NCBI GenBank assembly: GCA_030693705.1
Contig: JAUYAB010000062.1
Location: 38,826-102,825, forward strand
Source: Ignavibacteria bacterium
GTDB taxonomy: Bacteria > Bacteroidota > Ignavibacteria > Ignavibacteriales > Ignavibacteriaceae
Length of the DNA: 64,000 nucleotides
Direction: 5' to 3'
The translations under genes and the position numbers were made by a program. The notes below the pieces were generated by a model. It saw only the letters and a program-made list of their open reading frames with translations. It searched no databases and had not been told where the DNA came from. Positions 36,272 through 45,446 of this stretch are shown piece by piece; position 1 is the first letter of the stretch; the number at the start of each line of letters is the position of its first letter.

Positions 36272-37819
36272 TTGATAAGAAAAATTGCAGCAAAGCTGAA
36301 AAAAATTCTTGGAAGTAAATCCAAAGAGGTTAAAGTTTCCCATATCGAAACTCCGAAACTCAAAAAAACATCACCGCCACAAACCAAGCCGCACACAAAT
36401 GAAAAACCGGAAATTGTAAAACCTTCGAGTAAACCATATAAAAAAGAAACTCCTGAAGAATATCGTTTGCGTCATGAAAAAAGGTTACAAAGCAAGACGA
36501 TAATTCCGCAACCGGAAATCATCGATAAAAACTGGGATGCATCTGAATTTCATGTTCCTTTTGTTGAAGACAAAACCCGGATTTATGATCTTAAATTACC
36601 GAAAGAAATTCTTCACGCTGTTTACGATCTGGGATTTCAATATTACACGCAGGTTCAGGCAGAAGTTCTGCCAAAAGCAATGATCGGCGAGGACATCACC
36701 GCACAGGCGCAAACGGGAACAGGCAAAACCGCAGCGTTTCTTATTACTATCTTTAATCATGTGTTGATGCACCCGATAGAAGAACCAAGAAAACCGGGAG
36801 CACCCCGCGCTCTAATTCTTGCACCTACACGTGAGTTGGTTTTACAGATCGAAAAAGATGCAAGAGGACTTGGGAAGTACATGCAGCTTTCTATCCTTTC
36901 ACTTTTAGGCGGAATGGATTATAGAAAACAACAGCACACATTGCGACACGACCCATGTGACGTACTGATTTGCACACCGGGCAGACTGCTTGATTTTATG
37001 CAGAAAAATTTAGTCGATTTGGGAAAAGTTGAAATCCTTATTATCGATGAAGCCGATAGAATGCTTGACATGGGATTCATTCCGGCTGTTAAAAGAATTG
37101 TTTCAAGTACACCTGCAAAAGCAAAACGCCAGACAATGTTTTTTAGCGCTACACTAACAGGTGATGTTAAACGACTTGCAGAATCATGGACGAGACATGC
37201 GTGTGAAATTATCATTAAGCCCGAAGATATCGCTGTTGAAAGTATCGAACAAATTACATACATAACAACAATAGACGAAAAACCAACTCTCTTGTATAAT
37301 CTTATCATGCAAAAGAATTTGGAACGGGTTTTAGTTTTTGTGAACCGGAAAGACGATGCAAAACGGCTTAAAACAAAATTTGATATCTATGGAATTAGTT
37401 GTGCTCTACTTTCGGGGGATATTGAGCAAAGCCAGCGAATTAAACGCCTGGAAAAATTTAGAGAAGGTAACATACGTGTGCTTGTTGCAACGGACGTAGC
37501 TTCGCGGGGCATTCATGTTGAAGCTATATCACACGTGATAAATTACAACATGCCGCAAGATGTTGAAGAATATGTCCATCGCATAGGAAGAACTGGACGC
37601 GCAGGTGCAACCGGAATTTCAATTAGTTTTGCCGATGAAGATGATTCACATGAAATTAAAAAATTGGAAGAATTTCTCGGAAAGAAAATTGAAGTTAAGT
37701 TCCCCGAGGAGGAACTCCTTGTTCCAATACCGGAAAAGCATAAAACCGTTGAATATAAGAGACCGCCGCAAAGACCATTTAATAAAAAACCTTTCAGGGG
37801 ACCAAGTAGAAGAAAATAG
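36272..37819 (+). CDS. DEAD-box ATP-dependent RNA helicase
   Basis: A 515-residue RNA helicase of the RhlE/RhlB/DeaD group. The Lys-rich N-terminal tail (1-90) is followed by the Q-motif region YYTQVQAEVLP, motif I AQTGTGKTAA, Ia PTRELV, Ib TPGRLL, II DEADRMLD, III SAT, IV VFVNRKDDA, V ATDVASRGIH and VI HRIGRTGRAG, all intact. A basic C-terminal tail (RPPQRPFNKKPFRGPSRRK) fits RNA binding. The TTG start with AAAGAG upstream gives MIRKIAAKLKKI; later ATGs would remove the tail. The next SDR gene starts 24 bp downstream. It probably acts in cold-shock, ribosome or mRNA-decay work, which is not resolved from sequence. Confidence 0.93.
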   Translation: MIRKIAAKLKKILGSKSKEVKVSHIETPKLKKTSPPQTKPHTNEKPEIVKPSSKPYKKETPEEYRLRHEKRLQSKTIIPQPEIIDKNWDASEFHVPFVEDKTRIYDLKLPKEILHAVYDLGFQYYTQVQAEVLPKAMIGEDITAQAQTGTGKTAAFLITIFNHVLMHPIEEPRKPGAPRALILAPTRELVLQIEKDARGLGKYMQLSILSLLGGMDYRKQQHTLRHDPCDVLICTPGRLLDFMQKNLVDLGKVEILIIDEADRMLDMGFIPAVKRIVSSTPAKAKRQTMFFSATLTGDVKRLAESWTRHACEIIIKPEDIAVESIEQITYITTIDEKPTLLYNLIMQKNLERVLVFVNRKDDAKRLKTKFDIYGISCALLSGDIEQSQRIKRLEKFREGNIRVLVATDVASRGIHVEAISHVINYNMPQDVEEYVHRIGRTGRAGATGISISFADEDDSHEIKKLEEFLGKKIEVKFPEEELLVPIPEKHKTVEYKRPPQRPFNKKPFRGPSRRK

Positions 37820-37843
37820 AGATAAATTTATTCCAATGCCAAA

Positions 37844-38824
37844 ATGAAAATATTATTTATCGGCGGTACGGGAGTAATCAGCACCGCATGTTCCGAGTTG
37901 TGTGTCGAAAATGGATTCGATCTCTACTTGATGAATAGAAATCTTTCCATCAGAAAATCTTCTGTCAAAGCAAAAACATTCAACGCCGATATAAGAGATT
38001 TTCAAATGGTTCGATCATTGATTGCAGACGAAAAATTTGATGTTGTGGTAGATTGGATCGCGTATAATGAAGAACACGTAAAAAATGATTTCGAGTTATT
38101 TAAAAACAAGACCGAACAATTTGTTTTTATAAGTTCTGCATCTGCTTATCAAAAACCTCCGCCAAGTAGACCCATCACTGAAGACACACCGCTTCATAAT
38201 CCGTTTTGGTCTTATTCTCAAATGAAAATAGATGGCGAAAAATTTTTAATGAAGATGTTCCGCGAGGAAGGTTTTCCGGTTACCATCTGCAGACCTTCTC
38301 ATACTTATGATAAAACAAGATTTCCACTTTACGGCAGCTACACCGCGTTTAACAGAATGAAGCAAAAGAAAAATGTTATCATTCATGGTAATGGTGAAAC
38401 ACTTTGGACACTTACCAACGCGAAAGATTTTGCCAAAGGATTTGTCGGTCTTCTCGGCAACACAAAAACTATTGGAGAAGCATATCATATCACCTCGGAT
38501 GAAACGTTGACGTGGAATGAGATTGCAAAAATTATTGCTGAAGCTGCCGGACTGGAATTAAAAATTTCGCATCTACCGGTTGATTATATTGCAAAGTATG
38601 ATAATGAGTGGGGCTGTAATCTGCTTGGGGATAAAGCCTACAGTACAGTATTCGATAACTCGAAGATTAGAAAGATTGTTCCTGAGTTCAAGGCTTCAAT
38701 TGCGTATCGAGAAGGAGTGAGAGAAGTTATCGATTGGTATTCACACAAAGAAAACCAGGTTGTAAATACCGAATTAGATGCTCTAATGGATAAAATGATC
38801 TCAGACAACAATTCCTTTAAATAA
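37844..38824 (+). CDS. NAD-dependent epimerase/dehydratase family protein
   Basis: A 326-residue extended SDR protein with the nucleotide-binding FIGGTGVISTACSEL (5-19), an FISSASAYQK strand that replaces the usual Ser-Tyr-Lys catalytic layout, SQMKIDGEKFL, ICRPSHTYDKTRFPLYGSY and a C-terminal EGVREVIDWYSH. This pattern (GGTGVIS, PSHTYD) is that of the mRNA-binding-like/plant CSP41-like epimerase subgroup, whose substrates are mostly unknown. It follows the DEAD-box helicase by 24 bp and ends 11 bp before a convergent glycosidase gene. No specific sugar substrate is claimed. Confidence 0.82.
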   Translation: MKILFIGGTGVISTACSELCVENGFDLYLMNRNLSIRKSSVKAKTFNADIRDFQMVRSLIADEKFDVVVDWIAYNEEHVKNDFELFKNKTEQFVFISSASAYQKPPPSRPITEDTPLHNPFWSYSQMKIDGEKFLMKMFREEGFPVTICRPSHTYDKTRFPLYGSYTAFNRMKQKKNVIIHGNGETLWTLTNAKDFAKGFVGLLGNTKTIGEAYHITSDETLTWNEIAKIIAEAAGLELKISHLPVDYIAKYDNEWGCNLLGDKAYSTVFDNSKIRKIVPEFKASIAYREGVREVIDWYSHKENQVVNTELDALMDKMISDNNSFK

Positions 38825-38835
38825 TTCTTGCCGAT

Positions 38836-39996
38836 TTAATAAGGGAGACTTATATAAAGTTTTCCAAGATCGGAAAGTTCTCCATCGTTCGGGGTAAAAA
38901 GATAGGTGAATTTATTATCGGGAAAACTTCCTCTTCCGTAAAACCATGCGTAACGGAAAACATCATCTCTGCTCTCACAAGTCGCCACCATTTGCTGCAT
39001 TTGCACTGCTTGTTTGGAATATGAATTAATCTGACTATTCCAATTTGCCATTTCCGTAACCCATATTTTTTTGTTGTACTTTTTTAGTGCGTCGAGTTGA
39101 GCGGCTAAACCATAATCATACCAATGAAAAGCGAGGAAATCTATTCTAGGTTCTTTGCCGTTGTTTGCTGTTTTGTATGCATTATAAAAGGCATCCAACC
39201 ATGTAACAGGATTTGAGTAGTTTGTCATTGTTCCCCAACTCATTGCGGGTCCTACCAGATAAACAGTTCTTCCTTTTGTCGCAAGATCACTTATCACCTG
39301 TTCATATTTTATCCAGTTGGCGGCGGCTTGGCTTGGTGTTCTGTTCGCTTGATCGGTTAAATTAGGTTCGTTCATCACCAATAAATATTGAATTTCGGAA
39401 TGATTTAAAATAAAACTTTTAATTAATGTCATATCATTCGCGCTCGTGTTTCCACCCCAAAGCATGGGAATGAAATCCATTCCATAAGTTTGATAATATG
39501 AAGACGGAGTTTTTGTATTGCAGATCGGTCCCCAATTATACCACCAGCTAATACCCTTTGAGATCGCTGTAAAATCTGCCGCTGATGAAAGGTCAAAAGC
39601 AATTCCTCGCTTCTGGCTTTTAATAGCACCTGTCGTAAAGTTCCATAGATCACTAGAGTCGATTGCTCCATAGCTGTCGCTAACAATTATTTTCCAATAA
39701 TATTTTGTTTCTGCAGTTAAGTGCAATCCGCTGTATGTCGTGTCGGGATGTCCTCTTTTCACAAGCTGAGGAATAGAATCAGTACCAAAAAAGATATTAT
39801 AAAAGAGTGAATCATTGTTAGGGTCACTGCAATCCCATGAAATACTACTGTTCAGTGGTACGCTCACTGCACAATTGAATGGACTAGGATTGGCGGGCTT
39901 TCGTGGAGCATCGTTTTCGGGTGATATTGGACTGTTTGTTTTACACGAATAAAAAAATAATAAACTGTACAAAAAAAAAACAGTTACCCTTTTCAT
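38836..39996 (-). CDS. GH128-like lipoprotein glycosidase with fibronectin-like domain
   Basis: A 386-residue lipoprotein: lipobox in LLFFYSC (lipid-linked Cys near residue 17). Residues about 30-125 form a fibronectin-type III-like module (YYWKIIVSDSYGAIDSSDLWNF), and about 130-386 an Asl1-like glycosyl-hydrolase catalytic core: ISWWYNWGP, the acid/base glutamate in LLVMNEPNLTD, IDFLAFHWYD and the nucleophile glutamate in KIWVTEMANWN. These are signatures of GH128 (beta-1,3-glucanases). The ATG at 39996 is chosen over a TTG four codons upstream. The divergent neighbour is a GH144-like glucanase, suggesting glucan use at the cell surface; exact linkage specificity is inferred. Confidence 0.82.
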   Translation of the reverse strand: MKRVTVFFLYSLLFFYSCKTNSPISPENDAPRKPANPSPFNCAVSVPLNSSISWDCSDPNNDSLFYNIFFGTDSIPQLVKRGHPDTTYSGLHLTAETKYYWKIIVSDSYGAIDSSDLWNFTTGAIKSQKRGIAFDLSSAADFTAISKGISWWYNWGPICNTKTPSSYYQTYGMDFIPMLWGGNTSANDMTLIKSFILNHSEIQYLLVMNEPNLTDQANRTPSQAAANWIKYEQVISDLATKGRTVYLVGPAMSWGTMTNYSNPVTWLDAFYNAYKTANNGKEPRIDFLAFHWYDYGLAAQLDALKKYNKKIWVTEMANWNSQINSYSKQAVQMQQMVATCESRDDVFRYAWFYGRGSFPDNKFTYLFTPNDGELSDLGKLYISLPY

Positions 39997-40381
39997 TTGC
40001 GTTCTCAATGATTTATTTACTCCAATATATTATTGTATAAAAAGTAAAGAAGAGCTTTTTTAGCCGTTTCGAAGTAATTATCACTTTATCCATTAAATTT
40101 TGTTTAATTGTTTAGCAAAACTATAACTATTTATTCTCAACGCAAAAAAAATACCTTTTGAAAAGAATTGGATTATTTGAGTAATTAACTAAAATATTTT
40201 TCTTTTAATCGAAAGAATCTGAAAGAGATTTGCTAAATCTTAAACAACGGACTATGTTCAGAAATTGTTCGTTTTCGTTCAACATTGAATTTGCCAACAT
40301 CACTTTAATTTAATAATTTGCTTTCCATAAAATAGTTCACTGTAAACGATTTCAATAAAGAAATAAGACGACAAGAAAAGT
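39997..40381. other. AT-rich divergent intergenic region between two glycoside hydrolase genes
   Basis: A gap of about 385 bp with the promoters of the GH128-like (minus) and GH144-like (plus) genes. Very AT-rich, with poly-T and poly-A runs. No ORF, RNA gene or repeat-family member was recognised. Confidence 0.5.
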
Positions 40382-41755
40382 ATGAAGACAAAACTTTACT
40401 CTGTGATAGTATTAATTGTTTTTTCTCTGACTGCAACATCTGCACAAGAGCCAGAGAAGAAATTTGAATATTCTCCTTCAACTGAAGAGAATGCGTTTTT
40501 GGATAAAGTCCAAGCTTTATCTTTTCAATATTTTGTTAAAGAAGCAAATTATCAAAACGGATTAGTTAAAGATAGAAGCACCGCTACTTCACCCGCAAGT
40601 ATTGCTGCAACGGGATTCGCAATTCCAATTTGGGCACTCGGTTCAGAAAAAGGATGGATGAGCAGAGATTCTGCTGCTCAAATTACTCTAAATCTTTTCC
40701 GCTTTCTTTATAACTCCGAACAAAGTTTGGATGATAGTGCCACCGGTTATCAAGGCTTCTATTATCATTTTCTTGATATGAAAACAGGAAAAAGAATTTG
40801 GAGCTGCGAGCTTTCTTCAATCGATACCGGACTTCTCTTAGCCGGAATTCTCTTCGCAAAACAATTTTATGTTTTCGATAACACAACTGAAAATCAAATT
40901 AGAGAGTTGGCAGATGTTTTAACCAAGCGAATAAATTGGGAATTCTTCCAAATAAAAAAAGATAATCAGTTCAAAAATACTATTTCGCTCGGCTGGGATA
41001 AGAAACATGGTTTTAACGATCTTGGCTGGTGGGGTTACACCGAAGCTCTCTTCCTTTATGTTTTAGCAGCCGGAGTTGAAATGCCTAACGCTGAAAAAGG
41101 ATACGATGCATGGTTAAGTTTTTATCAGTGGAGAGAACCGTATGGAATAGAATCGGGACACGTTGCTTTTCCCGCTTTGTTCGTACATCAATTTTCGCTG
41201 CTCTGGATAGATTTTAGAAATATTTATGATAGTTACATGGCAAAAAGGGGAATGGATTATTTCGAAAACTCACGTCGTGCAACGTATGTACAGAGACAAT
41301 ATGCGATTGATAATCCCAACAACTGGCGCGGTTATGATTCATTAACATGGGGTTTATCCGCTTGCGATGGTCCCGATGGCAGTTATAATTTTGACGGAAA
41401 AATATTTTTTGGCTATTCTGCACGTGGTACTTCCGGTCCCGATTCTACTTTTGATGATGGAACAATAGCACCTTACGCCGCCGGTTCTTCAATTCCTTTT
41501 GCGCCGGAAATTTGCCTCCCAACCTTACATTCAATGTTTAAAAATTATGGTGAAAAAGGATTGTGGGGTAAATACGGATTTGTTGATTCTTTCAATCCAA
41601 CACTAAACTGGTTTGATAAAGACAATCTCGGAATTGATCAAGGTCCGATGCTTTTATTGATAGAAAATTATAGGAGCGGATTTGTCTGGAAATACTTGAT
41701 GAAAGATGAGTTAGTACGAAAAGGATTGACGAGATTAGGTTTTATACATAAGTGA
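40382..41755 (+). CDS. GH144-like glucoamylase-family protein (probable beta-1,2-glucanase)
   Basis: A 457-residue exported protein with a signal peptide (MKTKLYSVIVLIVFSLTATSAQ) and a glucoamylase-like (alpha/alpha)6 barrel. Family segments are LDKVQALSFQYFVKEAN, STATSPASIAATGFA, GFYYHFLDMKTGKR, ELSSIDTGLLLAGIL, WGYTEALFLYVLA, GLSACDGPDG and DQGPMLLLIENYRSG. This arrangement is that of GH144 proteins, several of which are endo-beta-1,2-glucanases. An acidic residue is present in SSIDTG and in EALFLY, but the catalytic set was not confirmed. With the GH128-like lipoprotein it may form a glucan utilisation pair. Confidence 0.85.
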   Translation: MKTKLYSVIVLIVFSLTATSAQEPEKKFEYSPSTEENAFLDKVQALSFQYFVKEANYQNGLVKDRSTATSPASIAATGFAIPIWALGSEKGWMSRDSAAQITLNLFRFLYNSEQSLDDSATGYQGFYYHFLDMKTGKRIWSCELSSIDTGLLLAGILFAKQFYVFDNTTENQIRELADVLTKRINWEFFQIKKDNQFKNTISLGWDKKHGFNDLGWWGYTEALFLYVLAAGVEMPNAEKGYDAWLSFYQWREPYGIESGHVAFPALFVHQFSLLWIDFRNIYDSYMAKRGMDYFENSRRATYVQRQYAIDNPNNWRGYDSLTWGLSACDGPDGSYNFDGKIFFGYSARGTSGPDSTFDDGTIAPYAAGSSIPFAPEICLPTLHSMFKNYGEKGLWGKYGFVDSFNPTLNWFDKDNLGIDQGPMLLLIENYRSGFVWKYLMKDELVRKGLTRLGFIHK

Positions 41756-41985
41756 CTTTTTCTATTAGTGATTCTATGTGCAATTAGGCTCTTGTGGTAA
41801 TAATTTCCCTTCTTACACATAACGAAGAATCTAACGGCAACCTTTGGTGAAATTCTCGAAGGTATATAACACACGGATAACGTGGATGCTAAATAATTAA
41901 ATAAGTTTTGATACAATCGACCAACGCCATCCCTGCATTTCCAAAAACACTTTACTGAACACTTTTAATTATAGAATAATCCCCT

Positions 41986-43053
41986 TTATTTCAAAGCTGA
42001 AATTGTTAGCCGGATACGCTCTTTCTGGTTTTCGGGAGATTTTTCCAACGCAATCTTGTAATATTTAACGGCGTTTTCTTTATCTCCTTTATTTGCAAAG
42101 GCTTCGGCGAGGCTATCGTTCGCATTCCATGAGTTAGGGTATTTTTCCACAATCATTTTAAATATTGCAAGCGCTTTATCAATATCATTTTGTTGCTGCA
42201 TCAATGAATAACCGTAAGCATTTAATTCAACTTCAGTTCCAATCTTGAATGCCTTTTTTTCTAAAACATCCGCTTCAGCTTTGTTCCCTTGTTTAGTAAG
42301 GAGTTGGGCTTTGGTCAATAAATTTGATCCGTTTTCCTGAATCGCAATGGAATGGTCTATCCATCTTGAAGCCTCATCAAGATTGATATTTTTTGTTATA
42401 CAATAAGCTGCTGCCTGTTGATAATTAACCGGATTAAAACCCGCCGCACCAACTAAGGCTTTTCTAAATCGGTCAAGCACTATGTTATCCATATCGAACG
42501 AAGCAGTGAATTTTACTTTAAGATTTTCCCATGCAAGAAAAACATCTGCCGAACTCGCAGTTAAATTATCGAATCCATAAGTAAGCCACTCTGTAAAATT
42601 AGATTTTTCAGGTGTTACATTAATACGCAGAGCGTCATCTTTCGGATCATAAAAGAAACTGCCCCAGGCTGTACTCGTTTTACTAAAAATGATAGTCCAC
42701 TCTTTCTCTGTCGCAATCATGTGCAGCCCGTATGTATTTGCCGGCAAAGATTGGCCGTTGATCTTAACATCGTCAGTGAAAGTAATAGTAGTGTTCTCAT
42801 TCGCTCCGGCGCGCCATGGTGATTCTTTTGTTGTTCCAAATCCAAGGTTGGTCATTCCGTAAGGAACTAATTTTCCCCAGATTTCTCTTCCCTTAACGGC
42901 TGGGCGGTGATAATCAACTGTAATATCACTTAGTCCAATTTCTTGAATAATTTTTGCGTGGGGACTAACCATGATTTGCGGAAGATTCTGTGCCTGTATT
43001 GTTACAGCAAACGCCAGAAAAAGTATTGTTAAAAAAAGTTTATCGAACTTCAT
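41986..43053 (-). CDS. DUF2911 domain protein with TPR-like C-terminus
   Basis: A 355-residue exported protein. A signal peptide (MKFDKLFLTILFLAFAVTIQAQ) is followed by the DUF2911 domain: SPHAKIIQEIGLSDITVDYHRPAVKGREIWGKLVPYG, then WRAGANENTTITFTDDVKINGQSLPANTYGLHMIATEKEWTIIFSK. Residues about 220-355 hold helical TPR-like repeats (AIFKMIVEKYPNSWNANDSLAEAFANKGDKENAVKYYKIALEKSPEN). Such proteins are frequent in Bacteroidota and have no assigned function. AGGAG precedes the ATG. No operon partners were found on this strand. Confidence 0.87.
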   Translation of the reverse strand: MKFDKLFLTILFLAFAVTIQAQNLPQIMVSPHAKIIQEIGLSDITVDYHRPAVKGREIWGKLVPYGMTNLGFGTTKESPWRAGANENTTITFTDDVKINGQSLPANTYGLHMIATEKEWTIIFSKTSTAWGSFFYDPKDDALRINVTPEKSNFTEWLTYGFDNLTASSADVFLAWENLKVKFTASFDMDNIVLDRFRKALVGAAGFNPVNYQQAAAYCITKNINLDEASRWIDHSIAIQENGSNLLTKAQLLTKQGNKAEADVLEKKAFKIGTEVELNAYGYSLMQQQNDIDKALAIFKMIVEKYPNSWNANDSLAEAFANKGDKENAVKYYKIALEKSPENQKERIRLTISALK

Positions 43054-43269
43054 TTTTCGCTCCTAATTTAGTTTTGGCCAAAATACTCTTTTTTAAGAAA
43101 CATAACGTTAATTCAAAGTAAACTTATTCTCGGAATAAGAAATTAAATTACCGTTCAAAAGCAAACGGAATATAAGTATTCTCTCGAAAAAATAAAGAGA
43201 GAAGTAAATAATAAATCCGAAATTTATGATGGGTGGATTATGAAAATTAATATGTCTGTTCAACAAAGA

Positions 43270-43345
43270 ATCAATTACTTAATCATGCAATCTTGTAATC
43301 TTTCAATTCTTCAATTCTTCAATTCTTCATCTTGTAATTCTTCAA
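43270..43345. repeat. Word-like GAATTGAA repeat at the end of the dnaE N-half
   Basis: On the minus strand, GAAGAATTGAAGAATTGAAG-type words repeat about four times, then GATTACAAGATTGCATGATTAAG. The words supply the last codons of the dnaE N-half (VEELQDEELKN) and its TGA stop. This is the left border of the proposed inversion. Confidence 0.7.
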
Positions 43346-44996
43346 CATTCAACCGGAAAACATTTGCTGAAGCGCTATTTTTGAATATAGGCTCGTTCAA
43401 CATTTTCATCGTTTCCTTCAGCACGCCAAGCGAACGCTGACTTAACAGATCTATTTTTATCAATCCGATATCTTCAATAGAATACATATCAGGCTGTGTA
43501 ACAATCAACCCAAGCCCTTTATTCTTAGCGTACTCAAGCGCAACGTAATTTGTCATCTTGTTTTTCGTTATGATTATTCCGCTTGGATGAATACTGATGT
43601 GCCGCGGAAATTCCGCCAGCTTGGAAGCAACGGCAACAATTGATTTCCACGGTTCGTGCGTAAAATCCAATGAGCGTGTTTCCGGGAATTTTTCAGCAAT
43701 GTTCGGCAGGCTATGCGCCGTTGACCAGGGGATAAATTTGCTGTACTTGGAAATTTCCGAATTTGAGATGCCGAAAGCCTTCGCAACTTCGCGGAATGCC
43801 GACCGCGCCCTGAACGTTACTGTTGTTGAGATCATTGCAACTCTATCATAGCCATATTTTTCAAAAACATATTTGATAATAGAATCGCGTTCCTTCCATG
43901 AAAAATCAAGATCAACATCCGGTGGCGAAGTTCTTCCTCTGTTCAAGAATCGCTCGAAGTATAAATTTTGTTCTATCGGATCAACTTCGGTAAAACCGAG
44001 ACAAAAAGAGACAAGACTATTTGCCGCCGAGCCTCTTCCGATATGCATGATGCCTCTGTTCTTTGCTTCGCGGATTATGTCCCACACAATTAAAAAGTAA
44101 TCGCTAAAACCAAGTTCGTCAATAACTTCAAGTTCATATTGAAGCCGTTTAATTGCCTGCTCGGTAATTGGTTGATAGCGGTTTGATAATCCCTCGAAGG
44201 CAATTTTCCATAAATATGAAAAAGCGCTTTCATCTGCCGGTAAAGCGTAAGTGGGGAATTTATATTCTCCGAACTTTAAATCTACGTTACATGTTTGAGC
44301 GATGCGGTCGGCGTTCCACACGGCTTCCGGCAAGGCTTTCCATGTTCGCACAAATTCATCGGGAGTAATTAAATAGGCTTCTTCATCGGCGGTAACATCT
44401 TCAGTAAGGTTAGCTATCCCGGAATTTATCCTAATTGCAGTTACAACTTTATGAAGAAGAAAATCTTCACGGCTTAAAAAATAAGCGGGATGCGAAGCAA
44501 CAATTTGAAGATTATTTGCTTTCGCAAATTCGTAAAGCTCGCGCGTTTTGCTCTTAGCTTTTCGTGTAACGATCAATTCAACAAAAAGATTTTGTCTGAG
44601 CGGCAGATCAATCCGTATCTTTTTTAAGAGTTCAAGCGACGAAGTAATAACATAAAGATTATTAAGCGGTTCATTGAGCAGATCAATTAAAGAGAAATCT
44701 TCTTTCAATTTCCGCGAAGTAATGATCCTGCAAAGATGGGAATAGCCCTCATTATTTTTTGCTAGAAAGATGGCGGACAATCCCTTCTTCTTCGGGTCAT
44801 CAATAAAACTGCCGAGTACCGGTTTTATGTTTTGTTCCGAACATTCTTTTGCAAACCGAATTAAGCCGTACATGGAATTAGTATCCGTCAAAGCCGCGTA
44901 CGGACTCCCATGTTTTTTTGCGAAAGAAACTAACTCCCCAATCCGGATGGTTCCGTTAAGCAAAGAATAATTTGAATGTGCATGAAGTGTAAACAT
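43311..44996 (-). CDS. dnaE: DNA polymerase III alpha subunit, N-terminal half (PHP and palm)
   Basis: A 561-residue protein that is the first half of a DnaE-type polymerase: an N-terminal PHP domain (MFTLHAHSNYSLLNG, about 1-230) and the polymerase palm. All three catalytic aspartates are present: D360 and D362 in PPDVDLDF and D516 in IGLIKIDLLSQRSLGVL. It ends just after the palm, where normal DnaE continues into the fingers, and the missing part is encoded at 45796-47502 on the other strand. The PHP site looks degraded: TDT where TDH is usual and no glutamate in GSFIDD. The last 11 residues come from a low-complexity repeat. ATG at 44996 gives the family start. Confidence 0.85.
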   Translation of the reverse strand: MFTLHAHSNYSLLNGTIRIGELVSFAKKHGSPYAALTDTNSMYGLIRFAKECSEQNIKPVLGSFIDDPKKKGLSAIFLAKNNEGYSHLCRIITSRKLKEDFSLIDLLNEPLNNLYVITSSLELLKKIRIDLPLRQNLFVELIVTRKAKSKTRELYEFAKANNLQIVASHPAYFLSREDFLLHKVVTAIRINSGIANLTEDVTADEEAYLITPDEFVRTWKALPEAVWNADRIAQTCNVDLKFGEYKFPTYALPADESAFSYLWKIAFEGLSNRYQPITEQAIKRLQYELEVIDELGFSDYFLIVWDIIREAKNRGIMHIGRGSAANSLVSFCLGFTEVDPIEQNLYFERFLNRGRTSPPDVDLDFSWKERDSIIKYVFEKYGYDRVAMISTTVTFRARSAFREVAKAFGISNSEISKYSKFIPWSTAHSLPNIAEKFPETRSLDFTHEPWKSIVAVASKLAEFPRHISIHPSGIIITKNKMTNYVALEYAKNKGLGLIVTQPDMYSIEDIGLIKIDLLSQRSLGVLKETMKMLNEPIFKNSASANVFRLNVEELQDEELKN

Positions 44997-45185
44997 AGTT
45001 CAATTATTTCTTGATTTTCAACTCATCTTGTGCAATTACCAGAAGAAAAGTCTTAATCATAATCTTATTCTTAATCGGTTTGCCTTTTTATTGGCTTCGC
45101 CACTTAAATTTTGTTCTTGACAAAAAATGAAATAAACCTTATACTTGTAGTGCGATTGTAATTACACAGCACACGAAAGGAAAAA

Positions 45186-45446
45186 ATGAATAAGTCCGCA
45201 ACAATACAAGCAAGAATCGACCCAAACGTAAAGAATAAAGCTCAACGAATTCTTACTAAACTGAACATCTCGATGTCCGAAGCTATTTCCATATTTTTAA
45301 CACAAGTTTCTTTAACTAAGGGAATTCCTTTTGAGATAAAAATTCCGAACGAATTAACTGAAGAAACATTGCGCAAATCCGAAAACGGTGAGGAACTCCA
45401 TGAAGTTTCCGATGTCAATCAACTTTTGGAGGAATTGAAGAGTTGA
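45186..45446 (+). CDS. RelB/DinJ family antitoxin
   Basis: An 86-residue protein. MNKSATIQARIDPNVKNKAQRILTKLNISMSEAISIFLTQV is a ribbon-helix-helix DNA-binding N-terminus of the DinJ type (first strand then two helices), followed by IPFEIKIPNELTEETL. The acidic C-terminal tail (EENLRKS-like, ELHEVSDVNQLLEELK) suits toxin binding. AAAGGAAAAA ribosome site. It overlaps the YafQ-like toxin gene by 4 bp, so the pair is probably autoregulated by the antitoxin at the promoter upstream. It lies inside the segment between the two dnaE halves. Confidence 0.9.
   Translation: MNKSATIQARIDPNVKNKAQRILTKLNISMSEAISIFLTQVSLTKGIPFEIKIPNELTEETLRKSENGEELHEVSDVNQLLEELKS

Noticed and set aside
43240..43440. Plus-strand ORF of 66 codons at the end of the dnaE N-half
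   Set aside because: It lies on the antisense of dnaE and is made of the low-complexity word tract; no family resemblance.
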